Shown in pieces: positions 12,399 through 24,479 of a stretch of 64,000 nucleotides of DNA (within the stretch, counting starts at the first letter, position 1; every line of letters starts with the position of its first letter). A program made the translations under genes and the position numbers. This DNA is from Hofstenia miamia (Eukaryota > Xenacoelomorpha > Acoela), in NCBI GenBank assembly GCA_004352715.1, contig SCFE01000089.1, positions 1,287,745 to 1,351,744 of the forward strand. Reading direction: 5' to 3'. The notes beneath the pieces were generated by a model, which searched no databases, had not been told where the DNA came from, and was given only the letters and a program-made list of their open reading frames with translations.

Positions 12399-13398
12399 NN
12401 NNNNNNNNNNNNNNNNNNNNNNNNNNNNNNNNNNNNNNNNNNNNNNNNNNNNNNNNNNNNNNNNNNNNNNNNNNNNNNNNNNNNNNNNNNNNNNNNNNNN
12501 NNNNNNNNNNNNNNNNNNNNNNNNNNNNNNNNNNNNNNNNNNNNNNNNNNNNNNNNNNNNNNNNNNNNNNNNNNNNNNNNNNNNNNNNNNNNNNNNNNNN
12601 NNNNNNNNNNNNNNNNNNNNNNNNNNNNNNNNNNNNNNNNNNNNNNNNNNNNNNNNNNNNNNNNNNNNNNNNNNNNNNNNNNNNNNNNNNNNNNNNNNNN
12701 NNNNNNNNNNNNNNNNNNNNNNNNNNNNNNNNNNNNNNNNNNNNNNNNNNNNNNNNNNNNNNNNNNNNNNNNNNNNNNNNNNNNNNNNNNNNNNNNNNNN
12801 NNNNNNNNNNNNNNNNNNNNNNNNNNNNNNNNNNNNNNNNNNNNNNNNNNNNNNNNNNNNNNNNNNNNNNNNNNNNNNNNNNNNNNNNNNNNNNNNNNNN
12901 NNNNNNNNNNNNNNNNNNNNNNNNNNNNNNNNNNNNNNNNNNNNNNNNNNNNNNNNNNNNNNNNNNNNNNNNNNNNNNNNNNNNNNNNNNNNNNNNNNNN
13001 NNNNNNNNNNNNNNNNNNNNNNNNNNNNNNNNNNNNNNNNNNNNNNNNNNNNNNNNNNNNNNNNNNNNNNNNNNNNNNNNNNNNNNNNNNNNNNNNNNNN
13101 NNNNNNNNNNNNNNNNNNNNNNNNNNNNNNNNNNNNNNNNNNNNNNNNNNNNNNNNNNNNNNNNNNNNNNNNNNNNNNNNNNNNNNNNNNNNNNNNNNNN
13201 NNNNNNNNNNNNNNNNNNNNNNNNNNNNNNNNNNNNNNNNNNNNNNNNNNNNNNNNNNNNNNNNNNNNNNNNNNNNNNNNNNNNNNNNNNNNNNNNNNNN
13301 NNNNNNNNNNNNNNNNNNNNNNNNNNNNNNNNNNNNNNNNNNNNNNNNNNNNNNNNNNNNNNNNNNNNNNNNNNNNNNNNNNNNNNNNNNNNNNNNNN
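12399..13398. other. assembly gap, 1000 N
   Basis: Run of exactly 1000 N, the usual placeholder for a gap of unknown size. Frames drawn across it are artefacts. Confidence 0.99.
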
Positions 13399-13656
13399 AA
13401 TAGACAAACTTGAAAAATTTCAAAAAAATGTTTAAGATGGATTAGTAATATGGCATACAAAAATGCTTTAATTTACTATAAACTCCTACCAGTGACATTA
13501 TTTCTTCAATTAAAGGATGTCCATCAATTAATAGATATAATCCATGGAAGATATGATTTAATTAATATTTTAGACTATGTTTCATTTGAATTCAAAAACA
13601 ATCGAAAAACTAAAAGTCTACTATTTGTTATAAAGAAAACGAAGTTTAATAAATAG
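13399..13656 (+). pseudogene. LINE RT C-terminal fragment
   Basis: After the gap the sequence reads IDKLEKFQK, a stop, then in another frame a stretch from MAYKNALIYYKLLPVTLFLQL to KTKFNK with the ...IDIIHGRYDLINILDYVSF block. This resembles the extreme C-terminus of CR1/Jockey-type LINE reverse transcriptases (KLEKVQRR..., LPL..RR..I.DL...YK.L.G..DI...D.V.F). At least one frame change separates the two parts and the 5' portion is lost in the gap. A (TAG)n tract follows directly and may be its 3' tail. The protein differs from the 8.5-12.4 kb LINE, so this is a second family. Confidence 0.65.
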
Positions 13657-13679
13657 TAGTAGTAGTAGTAGTAGTAGTA
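13654..13679. repeat. (TAG)n microsatellite
   Basis: Eight to nine perfect TAG units at the end of the LINE fragment, possibly its replicated 3' tail. Confidence 0.95.
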
Positions 13680-14541
13680 TATATACTTTGTTTCGAAATC
13701 ATCAATATTGAGCAATGTGAATTCAAAGTAGTGTCAACACTAGTATTTGAGCATTGCAAACGATTCTGTTGAAATAGATTGAATCTTTCTTGTATGTCGT
13801 TTCAATTTAACTCTAAAGTGACATACTATAAATTAAAATGGTACTATCCTAGCCCAGAATCTATCAGACTACATCAGCTGGAATCAAGGAAAAGCTTAGA
13901 AATCAGCGATATTTACTCAAGTTAACTTCCTACAAAACATTTTCTGTATTATACAAGTATAAAACCCATATACATTCTAAATCATAATAAACTGTGTAAA
14001 TTGCTAGTAAAAATCTAATAAATTATTAGAAACAAACATGATATATACATGCCAACTTGCTCTTTCTTAACATAACATTGTTATTATTCTAGCACGTCCA
14101 ATTGAATTTTTATAATAGATATCCCAGGAAATTTTGTTCAGCTTAGATTGTTCATATTTTTTTCAAATTTGAGGTGCAAATTGTTCTTATTTTGTTCGCG
14201 CTTCTACTAATTTTCAGCTTCAAATTTCTTATAAAAATACTTTTAAGTGTTTGCCCATTTCTCTGTAAAGGTTAATGAAGTTTTTTTGTAATTTCTAAAA
14301 CCTTTAAATGTCAATGAAAATTGAAAACAGAAATGAAAAAAAACCAATCCCGGCTTTGCTCTTACTTGGTTCTAATATTGTTACCCCTTTTCAGCCTTAA
14401 TGGTAATGAATTAATAAATGTTTAGGGAGAATAAGGCAATGCTTTACGTTTATGTCCATATGCATGTATTTTTCTTTCTAACGTCAGGAACTTCTTATTA
14501 ATGTTTTCAAAATTTATAAACACTTAAGAAAAATTATGAAA
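13680..14541. other. non-coding, nothing recognised
   Basis: AT-rich intergenic DNA without exon-like frames or identifiable repeats. Confidence 0.6.
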
Positions 14542-14543
14542 TA

Positions 14544-14775
14544 CAGGGTGTCATTAAAGTCTTAACACAATAAAATTTCAAAATTTCGCCACTATCTAAT
14601 AATGTGAACTTCTTTCCGGATAAAGTACATTAAATTTTAAAAATAAGCCTTCATAGAAACTGAGAACTATAATTTTAAATCTTTCTAGAATCATGGATGC
14701 AAAAAATATGAAAAATTTTAAAGCCTACATTGAAAAATAGTTAATTTTCCTGTGTCCAGATTTACGGACAACCTG
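14544..14775. mobile_element. TA-flanked MITE (Tc1/mariner-type ends)
   Basis: CAGGGTGTCATTAAAGTCT at the left end matches, in reverse complement, the right end CAGGTTGTCCGTAAATCT with about 14 of 18 positions identical. Both ends are flanked by TA (14542-14543 and 14776-14777), the target duplicated by Tc1/mariner elements. At 232 bp with no reading frame it is a non-autonomous element. CAGGGTGTC...-type ends are common in animal mariner-like MITEs. Confidence 0.65.
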
Positions 14776-14777
14776 TA

Positions 14778-17700
14778 TATTCAATGCCAATTTCAGCATT
14801 GTTCCTAATTGCTCTTATTTTTGGTCCACTTTCAACCTCACTGTTTGTAAAAATATGGACTAAAAGACCTTTGTATTGGAGCATTTTGTTACACTACCTT
14901 ATGGTTTTCAAAGAAACACTGTTGCATTTTTAACACACGTAATAATGCTCTCTTGACTGCACCACTGATGTAAAGGCAGGAAAACAAAAATCAGGTGAAT
15001 TTCCTTCCACTTTTAATGACTACCAGAATCACATACAGCATGAAAATCCCTCAGACAAAGATTAAGATTAACCAAAATCGAAAAAAATGGTGTCGTTCCG
15101 ATGGTGTTGAAGCATGAGCTTCAACTTAGGATATCATCACAAACCTATAAACTATTATTTCAAATTTAGTTCTTTTGAAAAAATACTTGTGTTAATTTTC
15201 TGCAAAATGCAATTGATGTATGAATTTTAAAAAAGCTATAATAGAAAATACTATTAGCTGTAATATTTAATTGTTAGTAATGTCCTTTCAAGTTGACCAA
15301 TCTATTCATGAACTAATTAGTGCTTTATATTTTTGGTTGCTGAACAAACAATTAAGCTTATCACTTATAGTTCATAAACGTTAGTAAATATGAAGAAGTT
15401 AACCTAAGTCGAAACTTTCTTCAAACTAGGTAAACTGAAAGAAAATATGTGAACATAAAAAATACCTTTGCACATTCTTAAATCCCAAGAACATTTATTA
15501 TATCTGTACCCGGATATGCAATTGGACCATTCAGTCCCATTGAACTGGAAATTGATACTAAGAATTTTTTATGTGACTGGGTATAACAAAGACATATAAC
15601 CAAAATAAAGAAACATAAATAAAAAATTTTGTATGTTACAAGAAGCTTTTGCCAATTTTGTCCAAATTACAAATTTTGTTGTGGAACTAAGGGACCAGAA
15701 ATTTTAATGAGACTGGTATGGGAAAAAACTAATACAAGAACCAAATGAGACTACATGGGACTGTTATCGAAATTCGGGTCTCGCAGAACACTAGTGCACA
15801 GGTTTTTTTCATTGTAAATATTGAACACTGTGCAATGGTCAGTAGGTTAGGGAAAAGGTGGTAAGCATTCTGTTTTTAGACTCATGGTTTTGCTTGGTCA
15901 ATCAAATGATTCTTGAGCTAAAATTTTCTTAGCTATGTTTAAAGTCATGTAAGCACAATTTTGCATATTCAAGAAGGCAACCAAAATGCTTATAATTTTT
16001 GCAAGCAGTCGACAGTTTCAGATATTTTCGGCTTTATGGGAATTTACTTTTTGCACAAATGCTGGATACTCATCTTAGAAGTTAAGGTTGTATCATTTTT
16101 TAAAGATTTCGGGTTCATTAAGATTAAAGTGTAAGCATAGATATCTGTGATGATCTTCCCATTTTGATTGTGATAGTATTAAGACAATTTGATTGAGATT
16201 TTTTACTATTACTGATCTCAATAATTAGTTTCCACTTTGACTTTTGATTTGGTAGACAGGTCTAGTTTATTCGTTGAAAGCCTTGCGATATGCAATATAG
16301 GAGACATTCCCAGCTTTTTATATACAACAAAATTTCTATGAATTTTGGAAGTTCTAAATATTCTATATGCAATATTTTGTTCGTGAATCAATGTTTTGCA
16401 AAAATTCATCTATCCTTTTTGCTTTGCGCAGATATGTGTGAAATGCTTTTATAATTTGATTTAATCATAATTTTTCATTCTGGAGAAAATTTATTGAGAT
16501 AACATCCTTAGAGGCGGTTAGGTTCAGGATGTGCTAGATGGGGCTGCTTTTTAGTGTAGTATTAAACCACATTACACTTTGACTGTAAATAGGTGCAAAT
16601 TTTTTATACTACATATAGTATTTTCTGTACTTGTTTCAAATAGACTAAACCTAGATTTAGTTTAATGGAATTAAAAAGCTATGCGCAATTCTAACTGGTA
16701 TCTGCATATGCATACCACGATTTTTCTTAACTAGGTTTAGCTAATGCAAATCTATCAATAACACTTAAAGCAAGAGTCTACTTACGACAGTGAAAACTGT
16801 AAGATATGGTAGTATTTGTAATTTTTTTGAAAACTCTATATTTTAAAAATTTTGTTGGAAAATTTTATGTAGGGGACTTCTAATTGCATGATTGTATGTC
16901 AATAACTCTGCATTTTAATTCCATTTTCATGACATCCATAAAGTAACAAGCTTATTAAAAAAATTTGAAAATTCTAAATCGTAATATAATGTCTAACTTT
17001 TCTGCATCAAATGCAAAATTTGAGATATTACATAGCTGATTTTTCCCCACACAAAACATGTGTAATTGCTGTGCATTATGTCGGGATAGTGCAAAATGGA
17101 GAGAGGGAAGTAAGCAAAACTTCAAACTGTTTTACATAGTCTTCTGATATTTAAATTACTAAATATATAAGAAATTAAGCTTACAACTATTTTTAAGTTA
17201 TACAATTTTAGTTGAATTATGTATCACAAAGTGAATTATTAGTGCTTTCAACTAAAAAATGATTAATTTTTTATTAGGAATTTATAGCGGCACCAGGTTC
17301 TAGTGAGCAGAAATAGACATGAATGGGGAGAGTGGGGCGGGCTTACCTCTCGATATTAGAAAAGACGGGTTGAAATTTAAAAAACTGATTACTCCGCAAC
17401 ATTGTGTACAACTAAACCCTAATAGATTGTGTGCTACAGACAGTCACTTATACAAGATGGTTTGAAAAATTAATTTTACATTTATAAAGGTTTATATGAG
17501 TATCATATATTCGTCTATGTTCAGTTTAGGATTTTCGAATTCAGTGCGTAGGTCTTATTAAAAATTTCTAACATACCCAAACTTTGTCTAGCAAACTGCA
17601 AAAATTGGAGAAATTTTTGACAAGGATAAAAAATAAATCTAAAATGGGTCATACTTTTATTAATATAATTGAGCCTGGCCGGGAATTCGTGACTAAGTTT

Positions 17701-17864
17701 TTGCACCACATTATTATCTACATGTGAGGTATAGAATAATGAACTCTTTTGACATTGTATAACATTGAAGGAACCACATCAAAGAAACGTAATAAATACA
17801 TTACGATCGTAGGCTATATATAAACCGTATTACGAATATGACGTTTTAACAAAACGTACTATGA
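14778..17864. other. non-coding, nothing firm recognised
   Basis: AT-rich intergenic DNA. A short stretch near 15690-15760 (CTAAGGGACCAGAAATTTTA) resembles, in reverse complement, part of the dispersed repeat near 38690. The CGTATTACG-type motifs near 17780-17860 recur near 24065-24190. No coding frame is supported. Confidence 0.5.

Positions 17865-17902
<38 letters not shown>
17865..17902. repeat. (TTA)n microsatellite at the LINE 3' end
   Basis: About 38 bp of TTA units adjoining the 3' end of the minus-strand R4-like LINE. It is matched by an ATT run at the other end (19806-19844). Confidence 0.9.
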
Positions 17903-17903
<1 letters not shown>

Positions 17904-17951
17904 CCTTGCACATCACAGCTTCATGCTGGTATCCCTCTCAGCTCGGGGAAC

Positions 17952-19790
17952 TCACCAGTTCCCAGGGAGTCTGAGAGCTTTCCTCAGGACTCTAGCTGTT
18001 CCTAACAATGCTGCCTTCTGTGCTACTGCTCCTCCCCGCTTTGGTACTCCCAACTCCTCCAAGTATCTCTTATGCTTCTTACTCACTGCTCCTAGTGCTC
18101 CTACAACTACCGGGACTACTTCAACTTTCTTTAANNNNNNNNNNNNNNNNNNNNNNNNNNNNNNNNNNNNNNNNNNNNNNNNNNNNNNNNNNNNNNNNNN
18201 NNNNNNNNNNNNNNNNNNNNNNNNNNNNNNNNNNNNNNNNNNNNNNNNNNNNNNNNNNNNNNNNNNNNNNNNNNNNNNNNNNNNNNNNNNNNNNNNNNNN
18301 NNNNNNNNNNNNNNNNNNNNNNNNNNNNNNNNNNNNNNNNNNNNNNNNNNNNNNNNNNNNNNNNNNNNNNNNNNNNNNNNNNNNNNNNNNNNNNNNNNNN
18401 NNNNNNNNNNNNNNNNNNNNNNNNNNNNNNNNNNNNNNNNNNNNNNNNNNNNNNNNNNNNNNNNNNNNNNNNNNNNNNNNNNNNNNNNNNNNNNNNNNNN
18501 NNNNNNNNNNNNNNNNNNNNNNNCTTCTACTCTTCTGTCTATATGCTTCTTCACCCAGTTTGTTCTTATTGCTTGATCCTGTGCTGCCATTATTAGTGCT
18601 TCTGTTTTTCTCTTCAGTCCTGCCTTCTTTAACCACATGTTGCCCTCTTCTCTATCACACTTTTCTGTGTTCCTCCAGTATTCTCCATGCATTGCCTTCT
18701 GCCTATACCTTGTTTGTCTGTCTGATTCCATCCTACTCTGGTATATCTTCTTCCCTTCACTCTCAGTTCTTATCTTCTTTAACTCCTTAGTGACCTCTAG
18801 TAGGGACCCCTTAGGTTGCTCTTCTACATATTCCTTTAGCCCTAGCGCTTCTGCTTCTACAGTCTCCTCCACACTTAGCAGCCCTTTCCCTCCCTTATGC
18901 CTTGCCATGTACAGCCTATCTACATCTCCATTGAGGTTTAATGCTCTCTCTGCTGCTAGTATCTTCCTTGTCTCCCTGTCTAATTCCCTCAGTTTATTCT
19001 TATTCCACCTAACTATTCCTGCCGAATATCTCAACACTGGTATCACCCACGTATTAATTGCCTTTATGCTGTTCTGCCCGTTCAATGCTGACTTCTGCAG
19101 TACCTTCCTTACTCTCCTCCTGTATTCTTTCCTTAGCCTCATCTTCATTTCCTCGTGATCTGTTCTGTCTTTCTCTATCACACCTAAGTACTTGTACCCC
19201 TCTTTGACTTCCTCAATCTTATCCCCACTGCCTGTCCTCAAACCCTCCACATCCACACACTTGCCTCTAGTCATTGTCACTGCTGCACACTTTCCTAATC
19301 CAAACTCCAACCCTGAATCTCTGCTTGCCTTCTCCAATGTCTCCACTTGCTTCTGCAACATCTTCCTTGAACTAGCATACATCTTCAGGTCGTCCATGTA
19401 CCACAGGTGACTCACTGCTCTACCATTCTTCTCCATCGTATACCCTATGCCTGTCTCCTTTAACTTTTCTGTGATAGGTATTAAGCTAACTACAAACAGT
19501 AGTGGCGCTAAGCTGTCTCCCTGGAATATGCCTCGCCTAAACCTCAGCCTGTGCCCATGCCCATCTATCTCAGTCTGCCACTTTCCCATCTCCCTCTCTA
19601 GAAACTCAATCCATTTCTGTGAAACTCCATTAGCCTCTAATGTCTTCAATACCCACTTATGTGAAATGCTGTCATATGCCTTCCTGTAGTCTATCCATGC
19701 CATTGCCCCACCACTGCCTAGTCTATCAACAACTGATCTTTACATCCTCTTGTCTTCGTCCTGCATCCCTTCTGCTCCTCTGGTATCAAC
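17952..19790 (-). pseudogene. R4-like LINE reverse transcriptase, truncated and frameshifted
   Basis: The frame opens upstream with IPEEQKGCRTKTRGCKDQLL, the RT block that precedes motif A in R2/R4-type LINEs. After a frame change it runs as one long frame from MAWIDYRKAYDS (motif A Asp) through FQGDSLAPLLFVVSLIPI. It continues with WYMDDLKMYA (catalytic YxDD, intact), GYKYLGV and INTWVIPVLRYSAGIVRW, then enters the gap at 18135-18523. Past the gap LKKVEVVPVVVGALGAVS...LGTARVLRKAL is the conserved end of the restriction-like-endonuclease region. RT function looks intact at the residues visible. The N-terminus with its DNA-binding domain is missing and the 5' part is shifted, so the copy cannot make the full protein. 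Confidence 0.82.
18135..18523. other. assembly gap, 389 N
   Basis: Gap inside the R4-like LINE. The reading frame is preserved across the estimated length, so the gap size may be roughly right. Confidence 0.99.
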
Positions 19791-19805
19791 CTATTCTGTT
19801 CTAAG

Positions 19806-19844
19806 TATTATTATTATTATTATTATTTTTTTTATTATTATTAA
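19806..19844. repeat. (ATT)n microsatellite at the LINE 5' truncation point
   Basis: ATT/TTA units with a short T-tract interruption, the counterpart of the 17865-17902 run. Confidence 0.85.
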
Positions 19845-21369
19845 ATATATTTATTACCTTAATACAGTTATACAAATTTAGTAAAATTCAACAAAATCTT
19901 TTATTAAATAATGAAATGTTCAATGATTTGCATGAGTTGCACTGGCAAACAAGATAACATGTACATCTAATCTTTGTATTGAAAATGTAATTGAAATGCA
20001 ATCTACAAAAAACCAGCAGATTATTTTGACAGTGTTGCAATTATCGAATAAACTAATTTTCTTGTTGATATGAATAAATTTTATCAAGCGAGTGATGCAG
20101 TTAGACTTCTTCACCCATGTTACTTGAAAAAGATTTAAAATTTTAGAACAATTACGTTATCATAATAAGAATATTGAACTGAAATTATGATCGTATAAAT
20201 TATTGTATTACCCTAATATATTGTTTGGATTTTTGGCCAAAGCGCAGAAAAAATTTTTGAAAAACTTTGAATCTTTTGAATCTTAATACACATTTTGGGA
20301 AAAATAGCATCAATTAAATTACAATTCCTACAAAAAACATCTTTTCTCTTCAAGCAGTTTTATTATTGTTAAACATTAATAATGTGTTAACACTGAATAA
20401 CATTTGGTTGTACAATGAAATTGAATTCTAAGTGATGCCTTCTGAAATATGTATGATGACAACATGTAGATAAATCTGGAAAGGTTAAAATTTGTTTACC
20501 ATTTAATAACTAAACAAATTTTTGAAATAATATTCTATTGAAATGGAAAAATTCATTAAGCTTGATACTCAAATATTCACTTGTTTTTTTATTTTAAAAT
20601 CAAAAATTAATCATGAATAAATTATTTTGAATATTCATGTTGGGTGTATATTATGATTTCTAAATATTGGGAATTTGATGAAAGTTTTAATAAAAGCATC
20701 TATTCTTTTTTAGATATTAGAAAACATCATATAATCTTCTATAAATATAAAAACCAGTGCAACTTAATTCCTACAGGTAATCAATTTTTGGGTTGTTGAG
20801 CAAGGTTTGTATGTTTATTTGAAACATGTTTTACTCATTATTTGCAATTATGCATAATAGGATATGACAACATATTCATGTTGTGAAAATATATTATTAT
20901 TCAGTGACTTACCTTAAGTAGCTGTCAAAATTTTTCTAAAATGTTGTTAAGTATTGCATAATCCAGAAATTTAAAATCTACTAAATTATTGCAAGCAACG
21001 CGGAAGCAGATATTTGTTGATTCAGCCGTAGAAAATTTCTTAAAGAAATACATTTCTTACGTTAGAAAGACAAAAGTAGCGTATCGGATCACAGTGATAA
21101 AACGTTAGAATTCAAATTTAGACAAATGGCATTCACGAATGTATATTATTCAAAGTAAAGAATTTATTTCTTTAATTTGAAGATATCGATAATAATTACT
21201 TAATTTGTTTATATTTAATACTTAATTATTTTAAATAATATTCCTATTTAAATATTTGACATATATGTACAGGGAAATGTAAATATTTTGTAACAGACCA
21301 ATCTTAAGCGTATATTTCAGTAAATATTCATATTACATAGGCTACAGTAATTTACCGACAAAATTGTAA
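19845..21369. other. non-coding, nothing recognised
   Basis: AT-rich intergenic DNA. Open frames are short and unremarkable. Confidence 0.6.
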
Positions 21370-21930
21370 ACTGATTTGAGCGGCATTTCATCTGTATATT
21401 CCTTGTAGACTTGGAGAATAAGGAAGACGATTCAATCGATTTTGCTGCGAAGTAGCTCTCAGATATATTTTGAATCAGCAGAGTGCACTGAATGAGTGCT
21501 CACTAAAAGCATTGGTGGAAGGCATTACCAAGAGCAACTGCATGCCCGATGAAATTTTTGATACCAGCAAAAATTCACCAAGGGAGTGACCTTGCAGTAA
21601 TTTTCGGATATAGTGAATGTAGATGTTCTCTTTGTCTCCAGGATATGATGATGACAAAATCAGAAGTCTCTCTGATGCGTTGTTCACACCGTCACGGCAT
21701 TGGCCTCGAAATTTTGTAAGTGAGAAATTCCTGTGAATCACTGCATCCTTGATTACCTGCAAAATAGTGAAAGTAGTTATATCCTCAATTTCGTACAGTC
21801 TGACTACATCCCCATTGGGCCCAAATATACTACTGTCACCCACTGAAGTCGTCGCTAGCAGCAAAATCACCATTTGCACATCATCACGATGATGTTTTGA
21901 AATCTCGTGATTTGAAAGTAACAGCTTCAT
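21370..21930 (-). pseudogene. hAT-family transposase, internally deleted
   Basis: A 151-codon minus-strand frame joins two distant parts of a hAT transposase of the DUF4371/zinc-finger-MYM-like type. The N-terminal part, VIKDAVIHRNFSLTKFRGQCRDGVNN, matches the VIKD...L.L...RGQ.YDGA.NM block of the catalytic core. It then passes within about 45 residues to LLLVMPSTNAFSEHSFSALC, which corresponds to the C-terminal dimerisation block (MP.TNA.SERSFSAL). Past the stop the same frame continues with KIYLRATSQQNRLN, the usual next block (KTYLRSTM.Q.RLN), to about 21370. Several hundred residues, including most of the catalytic region, are missing, so it is a deletion derivative that could only move in trans. 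No terminal repeats were identified. Confidence 0.72.
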
Positions 21931-22300
21931 CTTTCCAGTGGAAGAATCGGCTCCTAAAAAAGCTTCATTGCAACACTTCGACAGATTTTCTCCTTCTCAA
22001 CAGCTATTGAACAAATGTGACGAAAAACAACGTTTTTCTCCTCGGCATAGGTAAGCAACGGATGATTAGCCCGAAAATTTCGCCACTACTTTTTGTTAAG
22101 ATGATTCCGGACGTCATTCGAAGATGGCATGTTAAACAATGCTACTTCCACTATCACTAATAAACTAGAATTATCTTTTTATTTACCCCCTAATGCCTGT
22201 CAGACATTGTGGAAGTGTTAGTTGTATTTTGTTTGTTATCTGCTAATATAATGAACAAAAACACCGAAGTTATCGCTTGACCTTGATCAACTCAACGTAG
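21931..22300. other. non-coding flank of the hAT remnant
   Basis: No coherent frame. A few minus-strand codons just upstream of 21930 are open, but no hAT homology was recognised. Confidence 0.4.
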
Positions 22301-23260
22301 TGCTCACAAGAAGGCCTGGAAACGGGTCGACACATTGGCCGGGCTGGTTCGGCTTGAGTGAACATTTAGCCGACAATTCACCGGGTCGGGTCAACAAACC
22401 TTTTCGGCAGGTCAAGCCAAGACACAAGATTCAGTATGAACATTAGTTTAATTTGAATGCATATATGTTTGTATAAATGATCACAACTTACATTAACCTT
22501 ATTTCAATTGGATTTCTTATAATTATAATTATATTAAATATGACACAAAATTATAAGAAAAAGAACGTCTTCTAATAATATTTCTGGTAGGGTCAGATTA
22601 TAAGCTGTTAGGCCCGGGTAGATCCAGATCTGAATTTTTTAAACCTGGTTGATAGGTTAGGGTCAAGAATAGTTTACCCGGCTCCTACGCTTGTGCCCAA
22701 TTTGTTGTTTATTCCATATCAGTTATTAAATATGCATTTCTTTTCTACTTAACACATGTGAGTTGATTTTGAATGGATATAATGAATTTGGTAATGAAGT
22801 TGAATCAGACTTGTCAACAAGCCCGAAATTGTTATATTCGGATCGGCTTGTTTTACTTTTGAGTGTTTTCGGCTCGGGTCAGCTCGCCTCTCCACATAGA
22901 ACCATTCAATGAGGCTCGCCTCATTATTTTTTAAAAAATATTGCACTCTCAGAATTTTTTGCATAGCTCTTACCTATTATTTAGTAAACATTTTAAAACA
23001 AGATTATAAAAAAGGTATATAGAAATAAAGTTGAATCAGACTTGTCAACAATCTGAATTTTTTTTGCTCGGATCGGTTCGTTTTACATTTCAGTGTTTTT
23101 GGCAAGGCTTGTTTTAGAATAAACAAATGAAAAGGAGATTTATAAATTTGCTTTGCTTATTAAAAGCTCGTTTTGTTAACATTGTATGTCCAATGAAGTG
23201 CTCTAAGTTCGCCTCGGCTCAGCTCAGCTCGGCTCATTGACATGTCTGAGTTGAATGTAG
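22300..23260. repeat. GCTCGG/GGGTC-rich degenerate repeat block
   Basis: A locally CpG- and GC-rich stretch built from recurring fragments such as GGGTCGACAC, CCGGGTCGGGTC, CGGCTCGGGTCAGCTCG and CTCGGCTCAGCTCAGCTCGG, interspersed with AT-rich spacers. It contains a ~90-bp unit present twice with a 231-bp period: AAGTTGAATCAGACTTGTC at 22797 and at 23028, each followed by a degenerate CGGATCGG(C/T)T(T/C)G TTTTAC segment. It looks like a short satellite-type or non-autonomous repeat rather than a gene. Confidence 0.6.
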
Positions 23261-24479
23261 AGAGCGTTACTGAATAAATTAATGGGGCCGCTGTGAACTT
23301 GAAGTTACACCCCGGAACTAAAAATTTTAAGTAACAATCTTTATTTTGTAAAAAAAATGATGATATTTGCATGTTTTGATCATATATATGATATTTATAG
23401 AGGTTTTGTCCCTTAAATTTACTACAATATTGTGTTGTATTATTCTGAATTTAATATAGTTAATACGAGTCTTATATGATAGATTCAATTCGCATTAATG
23501 GTTTATTTTCATGAATATTAATTTAGATTGTACCCAAAAAAAAACATCTATATTGTGAAATTCTTTGTAGTTTTTGAATGCTATGATTTTTTGCATATTT
23601 TAATTGCTATGTGAAGAAGACAATCTGTGAAAAAGCTATATCAAGCTTAAGACTCCAGAAATTTGAATTAAGTATATATGCAAAAAATCAGAGCATGCAA
23701 AAATAAAATTAGTGAGAATTTTCCAATTTTGATGTATTTTGGGTACAAGCTAAATGAATATTAATAAAATTTTCATGAAATCATAGCACCAGTGTTTTTC
23801 AAGGATGAAATTACTATAATAAACTAGCAAAAGTTTTAAGCTGATTTCTTTCTGGGTAGGTAACAAAACTACGCCAAACTTAGACTATTGATGTTTTTGT
23901 TGAATCTTGGTAAGCAAATTTAGGAGGATTCCCATATTGTTCTTAATCATGTGGAAAACTCACAAAATATCAGGTTTTCATATTAAATTTGAGCTCAAAA
24001 TCCTATTCTAGTTGTTCTTGAGGTAACAAAAATACATCACACTTCGTTTAGCTGTTAATAATAGTCCTACAATCTTACTACGATATATACAATACGTATT
24101 ATCATAATACGAATTTAATACAAAAAATATGAAAAGTCTGTTCGTATTACGATTAATGCGAATAAGTATCATCATATTACATTTATTGCGTTTGTTAACA
24201 GTTGGAGATGATAAGATTAATCAATAGAAATATGATATTGACAATTTTAAGCTTCGACTGAATGTGTTGGGGCCAAGATAATGAGTAGCACTGATCACGC
24301 TCAAGTTGATGCATGCACAAGGTCACTAGGAGAAGTAGTTGCAAATGCATCATCAATACTGGAAAACTGCTGACTGAAATTAGGTTTCATTAGATTTAGA
24401 AAGGTTTGATTGACTCCCCCACAGCTGTAAAGAAAAATTTCCTAGTTAAATTTACCTTATTTATAACAGTGTAGTGTAT
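23261..24479. other. non-coding, palindromic ATACG-type motifs
   Basis: AT-rich. Near 24065-24190 there are several copies of AATACGTATTA / TAATACGAAT / CGTATTACGAT-type words in both orientations, similar to 17780-17860. No gene is supported. Confidence 0.45.

Larger units (their letters stand above)
17904..19803 (-). mobile_element. R4/Dong-like LINE, 5'-truncated
   Basis: 5'-truncated non-LTR element on the minus strand, bounded on both sides by TTA/ATT microsatellite. R4-clade elements such as Dong are known to insert into TAA repeats, and this placement fits. It is visibly richer in G and C than its surroundings and uses G/C-ending codons freely, which suggests a recent arrival or a donor with other base composition. 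A 389-N gap lies inside its C-terminal coding part. Confidence 0.8.

Noticed and set aside
12347-13460. Long minus-strand frames around 12.4-13.4 kb, and similar ones at the other gaps
   Set aside because: They consist almost wholly of N and have no coding content.
18008-19689. Several plus-strand Leu/Ser-rich frames
   Set aside because: They are antisense shadows of the R4-like LINE reverse transcriptase.
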